In this document: one piece after another, positions 7,440 through 16,260 of the stretch | How the letters are laid out: each line of letters opens with the position of its first letter | Position numbering within the stretch: the stretch's first letter is position 1 | Origin: Bacteroidetes bacterium UBA1312 | GTDB lineage: Bacteria > Bacteroidota > Bacteroidia > Chitinophagales > Chitinophagaceae | Length of the DNA: 64,000 bases | Assembly (NCBI GenBank): GCA_002307135.1 | Contig: DBTQ01000015.1 | Span: 62,001-126,000, forward strand | Direction: 5' to 3' | The notes under the pieces: model-generated | Told to the model about the DNA's origin: nothing | The model's database searches: none | The model's input: only the letters and a program-made list of their open reading frames with translations | Program-made: the position numbers and the translations under genes

Positions 7440-9830
7440 ATGTGGCATCGTATAGCAGCTTTTGTAATTAAGTTTCGTGTTTTTCTATTGTTGTTGCTTT
7501 TGGCGATAACCGGCTTTATGGGCTATAAGGCTTCTAAAGTAGAGTTGAGTTATGATTCTACAGGAGCAATTCCTACAAACAATCCCAAATTCTTGGAATA
7601 CCAAGAATTCCGTAAACAATTTGGGCAAGACGGGACAATGATGGTAGTAGGCGTTCAAACAGATCATTTTTTTGAGCCCGCTTTTTTCGATGCATATACC
7701 AAATTGGTACACCAATTAGAGCAAGTTCCTGCTGTTGAAAATGTATTAAGTATTCCTACTTCTATCAATCTGGTAAAAGATACTGTCAATAATAGACTTA
7801 CGGTTGTAAAACTCACCAATGGCACGGGTACAATTACCAATACAGATACCATTGCAAGTACGTTTCTAAATCTTCCTTTCTATAGAGGCTTGCTTTATAA
7901 TGCAGATACAAAAGCCTATATGATGGCTTTATACATCAACAAAGATGTATTGGCATCTAAAGGACGCAAAAAAGTAATTAACGATATCCATAAACTTTGT
8001 GAAGCTTTCAGTAAAAACGAAAAGGTTGAAATGCACTATTCCGGACTACCTTATATCCGTACTGAAGTAGGCAATAAGATCGAGTCAGAAATGAGAATGT
8101 TTTTATTACTCTCCTTTGCGCTGACTGCTGTAATTCTGATGCTGTTCTTCAGGTCGGCAGTAGCTGTCGTGGCATCTATGCTGGTCGTTGCTGTTGGAGT
8201 AGTGTGGTCAATTGGTACCATCACATTATTGAGTTATAAAATCACTTTACTAACTGCGCTTATTCCACCATTAGTGGTGGTTATTGGCATTCCTAATTGT
8301 GTTTATTTCCTAAACAAATACCACACGGAGTACAGCAAATATGGCAATAAAGCAAGGGCTCTTTTACGAATGGTGGACAGAATGGGTATTGTTACCTTGT
8401 TTACAAATCTCACTGCTGCCATCGGATTTGGTGTTTTCTTTTTTACTAAGAGTAAAATATTAAAAGAATTCGGCTTAGTAGCTGGTATCAATATCCTTTC
8501 TCTGTTCTTTATTTCATTGGTTTTTTTGCCCGCACTTTTCAGTTATTTGCCAGCACCCAAAACCAAGCACACCAATTATCTAGAAAGCGGCTGGTTGCAT
8601 AACATTCTAACTACACTTACTAATTGGGTATTCAATAAAAGACCATGGATTTATTGTTGTTCATTGATTGTAGTGGCTGTATCTGTAATGGGATTATTAC
8701 GACTAAAAACAGTTGGATTTGTTGTTGATGATCTTCCGAAAAAAGATAAAATTTATACTGACCTTAAATTTTTTGAACAGCATTTTCATGGAGTAATGCC
8801 ATTGGAAATTGTAGTGGACACCAAAAGAAAGAATGGCGCTGTTTCTTTGCCAGTAATGCAAAAAATAGATGCACTTAGTTTGTATTTACAACGTTTCCCA
8901 GAATTGGGTCATGCATTATCGGTTGTTGATGGTATAAAGTTTGCTCGACAAGCTTACTATGACGGGGATAGTTCAAGTTTTGGAGTACCTAACATGCTGG
9001 ATGGTGCATTTTTACAACCTTATCTGAAAACACAATCTTCAACTGGATCTGGCAGCAAAAACATGTTTGCAAAATTGCTCAGTTCTTTTATGGACAGCAC
9101 CAAACAAAAAGCAAGAATCAGTATTAACATGGCTGATGTAGGTTCTGTTGTTTTACCTAAACTGCTGGATAGTATTCGCCCTAAAACCTATGAAATTTTT
9201 GATACGAGCAAATACAATGTAACTTTCACCGGCTCCAGCATCATCTTTTTGGAAGGAAGTAAATTCATTATCAATAGCCTGAGAGATAGTTTAGTATTGG
9301 CTTTCATAATGATATTTGGATGTATGATAGCATTGTTTTATTCATGGCGAATATTAATTATTTCACTCGTTGTGAATATTATTCCGTTGCTGGCAACCGC
9401 TGGCATTATGGGCTGGGTGGGCATTCCAATCAAACCTTCCACAGTTTTAGTATTTAGTGTGGCATTAGGTATCACCATTGACGTTACCATTCGTTTCTTG
9501 GTAAGTTACAAACAAGAATTAGAACGTCATAAAGAAGATGTTCCAAGTACAGTTCGCCGTACAATATTTGATACTGGATTAAGCATCATTTATACATCCC
9601 TTATATTAATTGCAGGCTTTGGCGTTTTTGCATTGTCCAATTTTGATGGTACAAAATCACTTGGTTATTTAACCTCGTTGACTTTGTTATTGGCAATGAT
9701 CACCAACTTAACATTACAGCCGGCAATGTTATTGTGGCTCAATAAAGCAGGAAGAGGAAAATCCACAACATGGATGGTAGAAAATGAGGAAGAAGATGAC
9801 ACAGAGGAAGCTGAAAAGCTTTTACGCTAA
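7440..9830 (+). CDS. RND superfamily exporter, MMPL/HAE3 type
   Basis: A 796-residue inner-membrane transporter made of two homologous halves. Each half has one helix, a large periplasmic loop, then five to six helices. The first half starts with KFRVFLLLLLLAITGFMGY and has the RND helix block ending GIPNCVYFLNKYHTE. The second has the matching block GITIDVTIRFLVSYKQELE with the acidic residue expected in proton relay. This is the short HAE3/MMPL class often tied to hopanoid, lipid or sterol-like export, not the three-part drug-efflux class; no membrane-fusion or TolC partner is nearby. The tail (about 780-796) is strongly acidic. Substrate unknown. Transcribed alone. Confidence 0.85.
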   Translation: MWHRIAAFVIKFRVFLLLLLLAITGFMGYKASKVELSYDSTGAIPTNNPKFLEYQEFRKQFGQDGTMMVVGVQTDHFFEPAFFDAYTKLVHQLEQVPAVENVLSIPTSINLVKDTVNNRLTVVKLTNGTGTITNTDTIASTFLNLPFYRGLLYNADTKAYMMALYINKDVLASKGRKKVINDIHKLCEAFSKNEKVEMHYSGLPYIRTEVGNKIESEMRMFLLLSFALTAVILMLFFRSAVAVVASMLVVAVGVVWSIGTITLLSYKITLLTALIPPLVVVIGIPNCVYFLNKYHTEYSKYGNKARALLRMVDRMGIVTLFTNLTAAIGFGVFFFTKSKILKEFGLVAGINILSLFFISLVFLPALFSYLPAPKTKHTNYLESGWLHNILTTLTNWVFNKRPWIYCCSLIVVAVSVMGLLRLKTVGFVVDDLPKKDKIYTDLKFFEQHFHGVMPLEIVVDTKRKNGAVSLPVMQKIDALSLYLQRFPELGHALSVVDGIKFARQAYYDGDSSSFGVPNMLDGAFLQPYLKTQSSTGSGSKNMFAKLLSSFMDSTKQKARISINMADVGSVVLPKLLDSIRPKTYEIFDTSKYNVTFTGSSIIFLEGSKFIINSLRDSLVLAFIMIFGCMIALFYSWRILIISLVVNIIPLLATAGIMGWVGIPIKPSTVLVFSVALGITIDVTIRFLVSYKQELERHKEDVPSTVRRTIFDTGLSIIYTSLILIAGFGVFALSNFDGTKSLGYLTSLTLLLAMITNLTLQPAMLLWLNKAGRGKSTTWMVENEEEDDTEEAEKLLR

Positions 9831-9853
9831 GTACAAAATGTTCATTTGAAGAC

Positions 9854-10501
9854 TTAAGCACCAATTTCTTTCCATATCATTTCTAACTCGGCAATCATCA
9901 TGGCGGTAGCACCCCATATTACAGTACCGTCTTGGAGTTGATAGGCATTTACCTTTCGTACAATATCAGGGAAGGCCGGTGAGCTAACTTCTACGGCAAC
10001 TTTAGCTTTTGAAGAAAATAAGTCATTGAGTGGTATTTCCAACACACGTGTCACTTCATTGACACTAATATTGTAATTACCATTTTCTTTAAGAATACCC
10101 ACGTAAGGGAATACTTGAAAATTGCTCACCACAATATATAACGGGCTTAATGCTCCAATTACATCTATAGCATCTGGAGCAACACCTATTTCTTCAAATG
10201 TTTCGCGCAATGCGGTGTCCTTTGCATCTTCATCCGAAGGATCTTGTCGACCTCCGGGAAAACTGACTTGTCCACTATGAGCCTTACCATCTTCTGTTCG
10301 TTTAATGGTTAGTAACTGCCATTCGTTATCCTTCAAAAAAAACAATGCCATTACCGCACTGAGCTTTACATCTGCGGGTAATTGTTCAGGCATATCTTTT
10401 ATTCCAGGGAACATAATGGAATGAGCCTCATTGCCAGGCAATTTGGATTGTAATCGTGTTCTAAGTCGTTCTATTGTATCTGATAAAGGAGTTAATTGCA
10501 T
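9854..10501 (-). CDS. Nudix hydrolase, CoA pyrophosphatase type
   Basis: A 215-residue Nudix protein. The pattern PGGRQDPSDEDAKDTALRET followed by FEEIGV is the CoA-pyrophosphatase version of the Nudix box, with the extra conserved segment just before it (LLTIKRTEDGKAHSGQVSF). Such enzymes cleave CoA or oxidised CoA to phosphopantetheine and 3',5'-ADP. A longer reading frame begins at 10534, but a TACCTTTG promoter element (10507-10514) lies inside that extension. The ATG at 10501 is therefore taken as the start, giving MQLTPLSDTIERL, a typical N-terminus. Confidence 0.85.
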   Translation of the reverse strand: MQLTPLSDTIERLRTRLQSKLPGNEAHSIMFPGIKDMPEQLPADVKLSAVMALFFLKDNEWQLLTIKRTEDGKAHSGQVSFPGGRQDPSDEDAKDTALRETFEEIGVAPDAIDVIGALSPLYIVVSNFQVFPYVGILKENGNYNISVNEVTRVLEIPLNDLFSSKAKVAVEVSSPAFPDIVRKVNAYQLQDGTVIWGATAMMIAELEMIWKEIGA

Positions 10502-10506
10502 CCGTA

Positions 10507-10514
10507 CAAAGGTA
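10507..10514 (-). promoter_or_regulatory. -7 promoter element of the Nudix gene
   Basis: The minus strand reads TACCTTTG (TAnnTTTG consensus) with only five bases between it and the ATG at 10501. This suggests a leaderless or nearly leaderless transcript and decides the start codon. No clear -33 element at the usual spacing. Confidence 0.45.
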
Positions 10515-10585
10515 ATTTTTAAAACAAAAGGCATACTATATGCGCAACAATTCTTTAATCTAAACGCTAAATATTATAACATTTA

Positions 10586-10621
10586 TTTGAGCAATGGCTG
10601 CACTTATAGACTGTATATTTG
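10586..10621 (+). promoter_or_regulatory. Promoter of the carboxypeptidase-regulatory-domain gene
   Basis: TTTG at 10586-10589 and a perfect -7 box TATATTTG at 10614-10621. The 24-base spacer is slightly longer than usual. The ATG is 48 bases downstream. Confidence 0.5.
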
Positions 10622-10669
10622 CGACTGCAATATTAAAAACTACAACATGTTGCGCCCATTAATATTGTA

Positions 10670-11380
10670 ATGAAATATCTACTAGCCATACTCCTTTTAC
10701 TGAACAGTTCTGAGGTATTTTGTCAAATATGGCGTGGTGCTATTAGCGACAATGAAACAAAGCAACCATTACAGGCAGTTACAGTCACCAATACGAACAA
10801 AAATATTTTCGTATTTACAGATGCAGAGGGGCATTTTAATATTGAAGCAAATCCGGGCGATAAAATTACTTTTTATTGCCCCGGGTATAAAAACGAAACA
10901 CATATCGTATTACCGGGCATTGATGGCATTCGATTACATTTTGCCATGAAACTCAGCAGTCAAGAGCTTAAAGAAGTTATTTTCAAAAAAAGCTATGGAA
11001 CCACCTATCAAAATGACTCTGCAGAACGAGCCAGCACTTATAGCAGGGCATTGGCACGACAACACTCTAATATAGGAAGTCCGGTAAGCATGCTTGCCGA
11101 CAAGCTATCACGTAAGAGCAAAAACCTATTTCATTTCCAGAAAATGTATGACAAAATGGAAGATGAAAAATATACAGACACCAAATATTCGCCCGAATTA
11201 GTAAAAGAGCTGACCAAACTGGGGGGAGACACCTTAGCTGCATTTATGAACAAGTTTCCAATACCTTATGATTATGCACGTTCGGCTACAGATCTTGAAT
11301 TGAAAATGTGGATACGATACAATTACAAACAATTCTTGTTCCAAACAGATAGCTTACGAAAGCTCCAGTTAATGCATTAA
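10670..11380 (+). CDS. Secreted CarboxypepD_reg-like domain protein
   Basis: A 236-residue exported protein. Residues 1-18 form a signal peptide ending at EVFC-QIW. Residues 20-95 match the carboxypeptidase-regulatory-like beta-sandwich that begins many TonB-dependent receptors (G-A-I-S-D-x-E-T-x-x-P-L-x-x-V-T-V, then FTDAEGHFNIEANPGDKITF). No TonB plug or barrel follows. Instead there is a charged helical region (about 100-236) without recognisable motifs. It is probably periplasmic or outer-membrane associated; function unknown. It stands alone before tatC. Confidence 0.7.
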   Translation: MKYLLAILLLLNSSEVFCQIWRGAISDNETKQPLQAVTVTNTNKNIFVFTDAEGHFNIEANPGDKITFYCPGYKNETHIVLPGIDGIRLHFAMKLSSQELKEVIFKKSYGTTYQNDSAERASTYSRALARQHSNIGSPVSMLADKLSRKSKNLFHFQKMYDKMEDEKYTDTKYSPELVKELTKLGGDTLAAFMNKFPIPYDYARSATDLELKMWIRYNYKQFLFQTDSLRKLQLMH

Positions 11381-11455
11381 CAAGCAATTTCATCGGGTTT
11401 TATGATTCTTTTGAACTTAACGCCTACACAACAATCTTCTATTTGATAAAGAACA

Positions 11456-11463
11456 TACCTTTG
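11456..11463 (+). promoter_or_regulatory. -7 promoter element of tatC-rpiB
   Basis: TACCTTTG, an exact TAnnTTTG match, 24 bases before the tatC GTG start. A TTTG lies only 10 bases upstream, too close to be the usual -33 element. Confidence 0.45.
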
Positions 11464-11487
11464 CGAACTCGAAACCGATAAAATTCA

Positions 11488-12345
11488 GTGAGCATTTTAG
11501 ATAATTTTTTAAAAAATCGCCAATCCAACCCCAATGCAGAAATGCATTTTACGGATCATATAGAAGAATTGCGTTGGCATATAGTACGCTCTGTCATTGC
11601 CGTTCTTGTTATTTCAATACTTGTATGGATAAGAATAGAATGGGTGTTTGACCATATTTTACTTGGTCCTGCACACGCCGATTTTATATCTTATCGATTG
11701 CTTTGCAAAATGGGTGCGGCGTTGAAAATCCCCGCATTGTGCCTTGAAGATGTAAAAATTCAATTTCAAAATACAGAATTAGCAGGCCAATTTACCATGA
11801 GCTTTTCCGTATCTCTGATGTTGGGTTTTATCATCAGCTTCCCTTACATTTTCTGGGAATTTTGGAAATTCATAAAGCCTGCCTTGAAAGAAAAAGAGCT
11901 CAAACATGCCAGAGGTATTGTTTTTTGGGCCTCCTTACTTTTCTTATCCGGCGTGCTATTTGCCTATTTTGTTATTGTACCATTTACCATCAACTTCTTT
12001 GGCAGTTATCAGCTGAGCCCGATGTTTCATAACATTATTACCATTGATAATTATTATGACACCATCAACGATTTGATTTTAGGCATGGGTGTGGTTTTTG
12101 AAATACCGGTAGTCGTTTATTTCCTTTCAAAAATTGGAATACTCACACCAATGCTCATGCGCTTGCAGCGCCGCTACGCAATATTGATTATTTTTGTATT
12201 GGCTGCTGTTATTACACCTCCTGATTGGTTCAGTATATGGATGGTTGCAATACCATTGGTTATTCTTTACGAAGCGTCCATTATTATCAGCACGCGCGTA
12301 TATAAAGCACGACAAATTAGAAATACTAAATACGATAATATTTAA
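11488..12345 (+). CDS. tatC: Sec-independent (Tat) translocase subunit TatC
   Basis: A 285-residue inner-membrane protein, the receptor of the twin-arginine translocase that recognises RR signal peptides of folded proteins. Family marks are the early MHFTDHIEELRWHIVRS (F-x-x-H-x-x-E-L-R), a conserved FxxFP-like FIISFPYIFWEFWKFIKPAL segment, and six membrane helices. It starts with GTG at 11488, the only reasonable start for the conserved N-terminus. rpiB follows five bases downstream. The window also encodes a likely Tat substrate, the Rieske protein at 47.4 kb. No tatA/B is in the window. Confidence 0.93.
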   Translation: MSILDNFLKNRQSNPNAEMHFTDHIEELRWHIVRSVIAVLVISILVWIRIEWVFDHILLGPAHADFISYRLLCKMGAALKIPALCLEDVKIQFQNTELAGQFTMSFSVSLMLGFIISFPYIFWEFWKFIKPALKEKELKHARGIVFWASLLFLSGVLFAYFVIVPFTINFFGSYQLSPMFHNIITIDNYYDTINDLILGMGVVFEIPVVVYFLSKIGILTPMLMRLQRRYAILIIFVLAAVITPPDWFSIWMVAIPLVILYEASIIISTRVYKARQIRNTKYDNI

Positions 12346-12350
12346 ACGAC

Positions 12351-12809
12351 ATGTCAGCACAAATTTTCGATAAACGATTAGCAATAGCGATAGGTTCAGA
12401 TCATGCAGGCTTCGAACTAAAAAAGTTTCTTAAAAATATTTTACTAACTGAAGGTTGGTTAGTAGATGACAAAGGAACACATAGCTTGGAAAGTGTAGAT
12501 TATCCTGATTTCGCACACCCCGTAGCCGAAATGGTCGCATTAGATAAAGCTAGTTTTGGCATATTAGTATGTGGCAGTGGCGAAGGGGTATGTATTACGG
12601 CAAATAAGCACGCAGGAATACGTGCGGCGCTTTGCTGGAACAATGAAGTGGCACAACTAGCACGTCAACACAACAATGCAAATGTCATTTGCCTTCCAGC
12701 CCGTTTTGTAAGTGAAGAACAAGCGACAACAATGCTGCATTCCTTTATCGATACGCCATTTGAAGGAGGTCGTCACCAAAAAAGAGTTGAGAAAATAAAT
12801 TTCAAATAG
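12351..12809 (+). CDS. rpiB: Ribose 5-phosphate isomerase B
   Basis: A 152-residue RpiB/LacA-family sugar phosphate isomerase converting ribose 5-phosphate to ribulose 5-phosphate in the pentose phosphate pathway. Motifs seen: GSDHAGFELK near the start, DYPDFAHPVA, and the active-site loop GILVCGSGEGVCITANK with the catalytic Cys followed by GSG. Length is normal. It follows tatC by five bases and ends at a strong terminator hairpin. Confidence 0.93.
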   Translation: MSAQIFDKRLAIAIGSDHAGFELKKFLKNILLTEGWLVDDKGTHSLESVDYPDFAHPVAEMVALDKASFGILVCGSGEGVCITANKHAGIRAALCWNNEVAQLARQHNNANVICLPARFVSEEQATTMLHSFIDTPFEGGRHQKRVEKINFK

Positions 12810-12841
12810 GTCGTAAGCAGTTGCAATAAAAGCCAACTTGT

Positions 12842-12889
12842 AAATATTTTAGCCCGACACAATAAAATTTGTGTCGGGCTAAAATATTT
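12842..12889 (+). terminator. Strong terminator after rpiB
   Basis: A perfect 19-bp inverted repeat (12842-12860 with 12871-12889) around a 10-base loop. The stem contains AGCCCGACAC and is flanked by A and T runs, so it can act in both directions between convergent rpiB and the DJ-1-type gene. Confidence 0.9.
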
Positions 12890-12944
12890 TGAACAGAAAT
12901 ATCCTATTCTTGGTCAAACTATATTCTAAAATGGCAAAGAAAAC

Positions 12945-13634
12945 TTATTGCTTCTCGCCTTTGAGTGTTTTCAATAGCAATTGTGCTACGGCAGCCGAAG
13001 ATGCCGGATTTTGACCAGTAATGAGCAATCCATCTTGTTGGGTATAGGATGCCCAATCATCACCTTTGGTATAATGCGCGCCTAGCTTTTTGAGTTCGTC
13101 TTCGAGCAAAAAGGGGACAATATTACTGAGCTGTACCTGATCTTCTTCACTATCCGAAAATCCCGTTACATGCTTGCCCCTTACAAGTGGTTCGCTATCG
13201 ATAGCTTTGGCATGGATCAGTGCAGCTGGTGCATGACATACAAATGCGATGGGCTTTTGATTGTTGTAAAACTCTTCTATTAAATGAATAGAATTTTTAT
13301 CATTTGCCAAATCCCAAAGTGGGCCATGACCGCCTGGATAAAAAACGGCATCATAATCCTCTTGATGAACATCGCTTAGTTTGAGCGAATGCGCTACTTT
13401 ATCTATTAAATCTCCGTCTTTATAAAAACGCATAGTATCCGGAGTTTGGGCTTCAGGAGCTTCACTTTTGGGATCTACAGGAGGTTGTCCTCCTTTTGGT
13501 GATGCAATGGTGAGCACTGCGCCGGCATCTGCCAAAACATAATAAGGCGCTGCAAATTCTTCTACCCAAAAACCAGTTTTATGACCAGTGTTCCCTAATT
13601 CACTATGGGAAGTCAGCACAATAAGTATTTTCAT
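12945..13634 (-). CDS. DJ-1/PfpI family protein (type 1 glutamine amidotransferase-like)
   Basis: A 229-residue protein with the class I amidotransferase-like fold of the Hsp31/DJ-1 group. The nucleophile elbow is IAFVCHAPAAL with the catalytic Cys at about 138. An earlier conserved acidic position is in VFYPGGHGPLWDL. The long form with SPKGGQPPVDPKS is typical of Hsp31-like chaperone/glyoxalase-III proteins. Likely activity: removal of methylglyoxal or protein repair; not proven by sequence. Single-gene unit. Confidence 0.85.
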   Translation of the reverse strand: MKILIVLTSHSELGNTGHKTGFWVEEFAAPYYVLADAGAVLTIASPKGGQPPVDPKSEAPEAQTPDTMRFYKDGDLIDKVAHSLKLSDVHQEDYDAVFYPGGHGPLWDLANDKNSIHLIEEFYNNQKPIAFVCHAPAALIHAKAIDSEPLVRGKHVTGFSDSEEDQVQLSNIVPFLLEDELKKLGAHYTKGDDWASYTQQDGLLITGQNPASSAAVAQLLLKTLKGEKQ

Positions 13635-13683
13635 TTTTCTACTTTTTATTTAAATTGTTAGAATCTTTTTTACACGAATAAAC

Positions 13684-14067
13684 CTAATTGTCTAATTCTT
13701 GTTCTAAAATTGAAATCTCTGCTTTATCTTTTTTTACATCTTGTCGCAACAACGCCAATAGGCTCATATAGATATTGGCAACCCATACTAAAGCAAATCC
13801 AGCGATTATATAGCCACGCCAATCATCCATCAGTAATTTATAACCCGTCAAAAATAAAAATAGGATTGTTACATAATGACTAAAACAATACTCGCAAGTA
13901 AAAAGATAAAAGAATTTTCGTTGTACTAAGTATTTACTGTTTTTGCAACGATTGATGCAATAATCTCTAGCCTCTTTGAATACCTCCTCTTTAGTAACTG
14001 TCCATGCTACACAGGCAATAGGCATTGCTAATATAAAAAGCCAAAGCAATTGCATATAGATATTCAT
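13684..14067 (-). CDS. Small membrane protein with a CxxC segment, DUF1360-like
   Basis: A 127-residue protein with an N-terminal hydrophobic helix (about 4-22), a charged segment with CINRCKNSKYLVQRKFF, then FTCEYCFSHYVT leading into a second helix and a third (about 95-115). The CxxCxxH motif at the mouth of a membrane helix resembles the DUF1360 pattern (C-x-x-C-x-x-F/H-W/Y). Function unknown; metal or thiol chemistry at the membrane is a guess. The C-terminal tail is acidic and Lys-rich. It sits 50 bases after the DJ-1-type gene on the same strand. Confidence 0.55.
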   Translation of the reverse strand: MNIYMQLLWLFILAMPIACVAWTVTKEEVFKEARDYCINRCKNSKYLVQRKFFYLFTCEYCFSHYVTILFLFLTGYKLLMDDWRGYIIAGFALVWVANIYMSLLALLRQDVKKDKAEISILEQELDN

Positions 14068-14249
14068 AAGTAAAGCTAATGAATTTAAGTTGATCGGCAG
14101 TCGGAGAACGAATGTAATAAGCTACTAAAACAACAGTACAAAGGTGCCGATTATTTACGCCATGAGTATTATGTAATATTGCGAAAAGCTTACAAGATTC
14201 GCACATTTACAAAGCGTGTATATATTTTTTGTCGAAACAGTTTAAAATA

Positions 14250-14279
14250 TTAAAGACAATACTTTCGTATTGTCTTTAA
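14250..14279 (-). terminator. Terminator after def
   Basis: A perfect 12-bp stem (TTAAAGACAATA and its complement) with a 6-base loop. On the minus strand it is followed by T-rich sequence, 22 bases past the def stop. Confidence 0.7.
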
Positions 14280-14301
14280 ATAATTTTCATGTGCTACAAT
14301 C

Positions 14302-14883
14302 CTATTTCTTCGGATAAAGCATTTTATAATCCATTCTTACTTTTCCATTTGAAATATCATCAAGCTTCTTTTTTATAAGTCGCTTTTTGAGCGGCGGCAT
14401 GTAATCGATAAATAACTTACCATCCGTATGATCATATTCATGTAATATAACTCGAGCAGTAATTCCATCGAATTCAGTTTCCTGCGATTCAAATTTTTCA
14501 TCCATATAACGTAATCTAACCTTCTCTAACCTCGATACATCTTCGCGTACTTTGGGTATACTCAGGCATCCTTCATTATATTTCCATGCATTGCCTGTCT
14601 CTTCTATTATGTGTGCATTAATAAATACACCTTTATACCCTTTTTCATTTGGGAACTCAATTTTGTCTTCCTCTTCAAAGCCCTCTACTATTTGTATCGT
14701 ATCAATCACAAAAAGACGAATCGCTTTATTGACCTGAGGAGCAGCAATACCAACACCATTGCTATGGTACATTGTTTCCCACATATCTGCAATCAATTTT
14801 TGTAATTCAGGATACTCAGGTGTTATCTCTGGACAAACTACTCGTAAAACTGGATGCCCGTATGCTACAATGGGTAATTTCAT
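14302..14883 (-). CDS. def: Peptide deformylase
   Basis: A 193-residue metalloenzyme that removes the N-formyl group from nascent proteins. All three family motifs are present: GVGIAAPQV (motif 1), EGCLSIP (motif 2, metal-binding Cys) and HEYDHTDG (motif 3, HExxH with catalytic Glu). An acidic insertion (about 73-90, VEGFEEEDKIEFPNEKGYKG) between motifs 1 and 2 is usual in Bacteroidota. It lies downstream of ruvX on the same strand and has its own TACATTTG promoter element between the two genes. Confidence 0.95.
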   Translation of the reverse strand: MKLPIVAYGHPVLRVVCPEITPEYPELQKLIADMWETMYHSNGVGIAAPQVNKAIRLFVIDTIQIVEGFEEEDKIEFPNEKGYKGVFINAHIIEETGNAWKYNEGCLSIPKVREDVSRLEKVRLRYMDEKFESQETEFDGITARVILHEYDHTDGKLFIDYMPPLKKRLIKKKLDDISNGKVRMDYKMLYPKK

Positions 14884-14915
14884 TATTTAATGTTTATTCA
14901 ATTTCTAAGAATTGG

Positions 14916-14923
14916 CAAATGTA
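14916..14923 (-). promoter_or_regulatory. -7 promoter element of def
   Basis: The minus strand reads TACATTTG (TAnnTTTG), 32 bases before the def ATG and just past the ruvX stop. No clear -33 partner. Confidence 0.4.
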
Positions 14924-14932
14924 CGCAATAAA

Positions 14933-15346
14933 TCAGGAGCGGCTTTCCAGATATTCCTGCAAAATAATCGTTGCACTGATTTCATCAATAGTACCTTTTA
15001 GTTGTCTTTGCTTTTTCTTCATGCCCATATCTATCATAGCTTGAACAGCCATTTTAGAAGTATATCGCTCATCGGCTGTGCTAATGGGTAAATCGGGAAA
15101 TACTTTTTTAAAATTGCGGATAAATTTATCCACTAACGGCGTAGCGTCTGTAGGCATATCATCTAAGCCAAGTGGGTATCCGATCAATACCAATTCTACC
15201 TGTTCTTGTTTGATATACTGTTTCAACCAATAAATCAGTCCCTCGCTATCAACGGTAGTCAGCCCACTTGCTATTATTTGCAATGGATCTGTAACTGCAA
15301 TTCCGCTTCTTTTTTTACCGTAGTCTATTGCTAATATTCTTGCCAA
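14933..15346 (-). CDS. ruvX: Putative Holliday junction resolvase / pre-16S rRNA nuclease RuvX (YqgF)
   Basis: A 137-residue RNase H-fold nuclease. Conserved features: RILAIDYGKKRSGIAVTD with the first catalytic Asp at the start, VLIGYPLGLDD, DERYTSKMA with the second acidic residue, and DEISATIILQEYL near the end. In bacteria this family matures the 5' end of 16S rRNA; a junction-resolving role is also proposed. The start must be the TTG at 15346, because an in-frame TGA lies three codons upstream and there is no ATG between. Confidence 0.9.
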   Translation of the reverse strand: MARILAIDYGKKRSGIAVTDPLQIIASGLTTVDSEGLIYWLKQYIKQEQVELVLIGYPLGLDDMPTDATPLVDKFIRNFKKVFPDLPISTADERYTSKMAVQAMIDMGMKKKQRQLKGTIDEISATIILQEYLESRS

Positions 15347-15370
15347 AATCTTTCACGCTTTTTATTGTTG

Positions 15371-15378
15371 CAAAAATA
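15371..15378 (-). promoter_or_regulatory. -7 promoter element of ruvX
   Basis: The minus strand reads TATTTTTG (TAnnTTTG), 24 bases before the TTG start. It overlaps the descending arm of the terminator of the upstream Bax-inhibitor-1 gene. Confidence 0.4.
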
Positions 15379-15407
15379 AAGGCTGAGTATAAGTCAGCCT
15401 TTATTTT
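15373..15407 (-). terminator. Terminator after the Bax-inhibitor-1 family gene
   Basis: A perfect 14-bp stem (AAAATAAAGGCTGA and its complement) with a 7-base loop. On the minus strand it is followed by a T run, 17 bases past the stop codon. Confidence 0.8.
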
Positions 15408-15424
15408 GAAAACTTGATTAAAAA

Positions 15425-16186
15425 TTAGTTTCTTCTATTGCCAAACAAACGCAGCAACATCAAGAAAAGGTTTATAAAGTCAAGATAAAGTGTAAGTGCA
15501 CCCAATATGCCGTATTTTTTACCATCCGTTTCAGAGATTTCACCATATTCTACGCCAGCACCAATATTCTTGAGCTTTTGTACATCGTAAGCGGTAAGTC
15601 CCGTAAATACCGCAACGCCAACAATGCTGATAAGATAACCCATTGCATCGCTTTTCATAAAAAAGTTGATCAGCATGGCTACGAGCATACCAATTAAGCC
15701 CATTCTTAAGATACGACCAAACGAAGTCAAATCCTGTTTTGTGGTATAACCCATCACAGCCATCACTCCAAACATCACCGCTGCTGATGCAAAACAACCA
15801 ATTACCGAACTGGATGTATATGCCAATAGTATAAAGCTAAAACTGATTCCATTAATGGCTGCATAAAGCATAAATAGTGCAATAAGCGCCGAAGCAGATA
15901 AACGCTGGAAGCCAAAACTCATCAACAGCACAAATCCTAAAGGTGCAAACATAGTGGCATAACCAAGGATACTCATATGCGCCCTACCCGTCAATGCATC
16001 TGTAGAAATTAAGTAAGATAAAAGAGAAGCGTTATTCGCAAAAAGCAAAGCAAAGATGGTCGAAATGGACAGTGCTGCAAACATCCACATAAAAACCCCC
16101 GCTATATAATTAGTAGAAACCGCACCAGTTGCATTTATCTTAGTGCTCTCTACTTTGTAATTACTAAAATTTGTTTGATTGTCCAT
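15425..16186 (-). CDS. Bax inhibitor-1/YccA family membrane protein
   Basis: A 253-residue protein with seven predicted membrane helices after a ~28-residue soluble N-terminus. The family pattern is seen in GVAVFTGLTAYDVQKLKNIG, with the conserved Asp that gates the pH-sensitive calcium leak in BsYetJ, and in the ending ALTLYLDFINLFLMLLRLFG. Members are pH-dependent ion leak channels or interact with the FtsH protease. Single gene with its own terminator. Confidence 0.9.
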   Translation of the reverse strand: MDNQTNFSNYKVESTKINATGAVSTNYIAGVFMWMFAALSISTIFALLFANNASLLSYLISTDALTGRAHMSILGYATMFAPLGFVLLMSFGFQRLSASALIALFMLYAAINGISFSFILLAYTSSSVIGCFASAAVMFGVMAVMGYTTKQDLTSFGRILRMGLIGMLVAMLINFFMKSDAMGYLISIVGVAVFTGLTAYDVQKLKNIGAGVEYGEISETDGKKYGILGALTLYLDFINLFLMLLRLFGNRRN

Positions 16187-16260
16187 ATTGTTATTCTATT
16201 TTTTGTTACGTAAAATTAAACCTTAAAATCTATGCGCAGCATTAACGATTGTTAAAAATT

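Noticed and set aside
10502..10534. 11-residue N-terminal extension of the Nudix protein
   Set aside because: It contains the -7 promoter box, and the family N-terminus fits the ATG at 10501.
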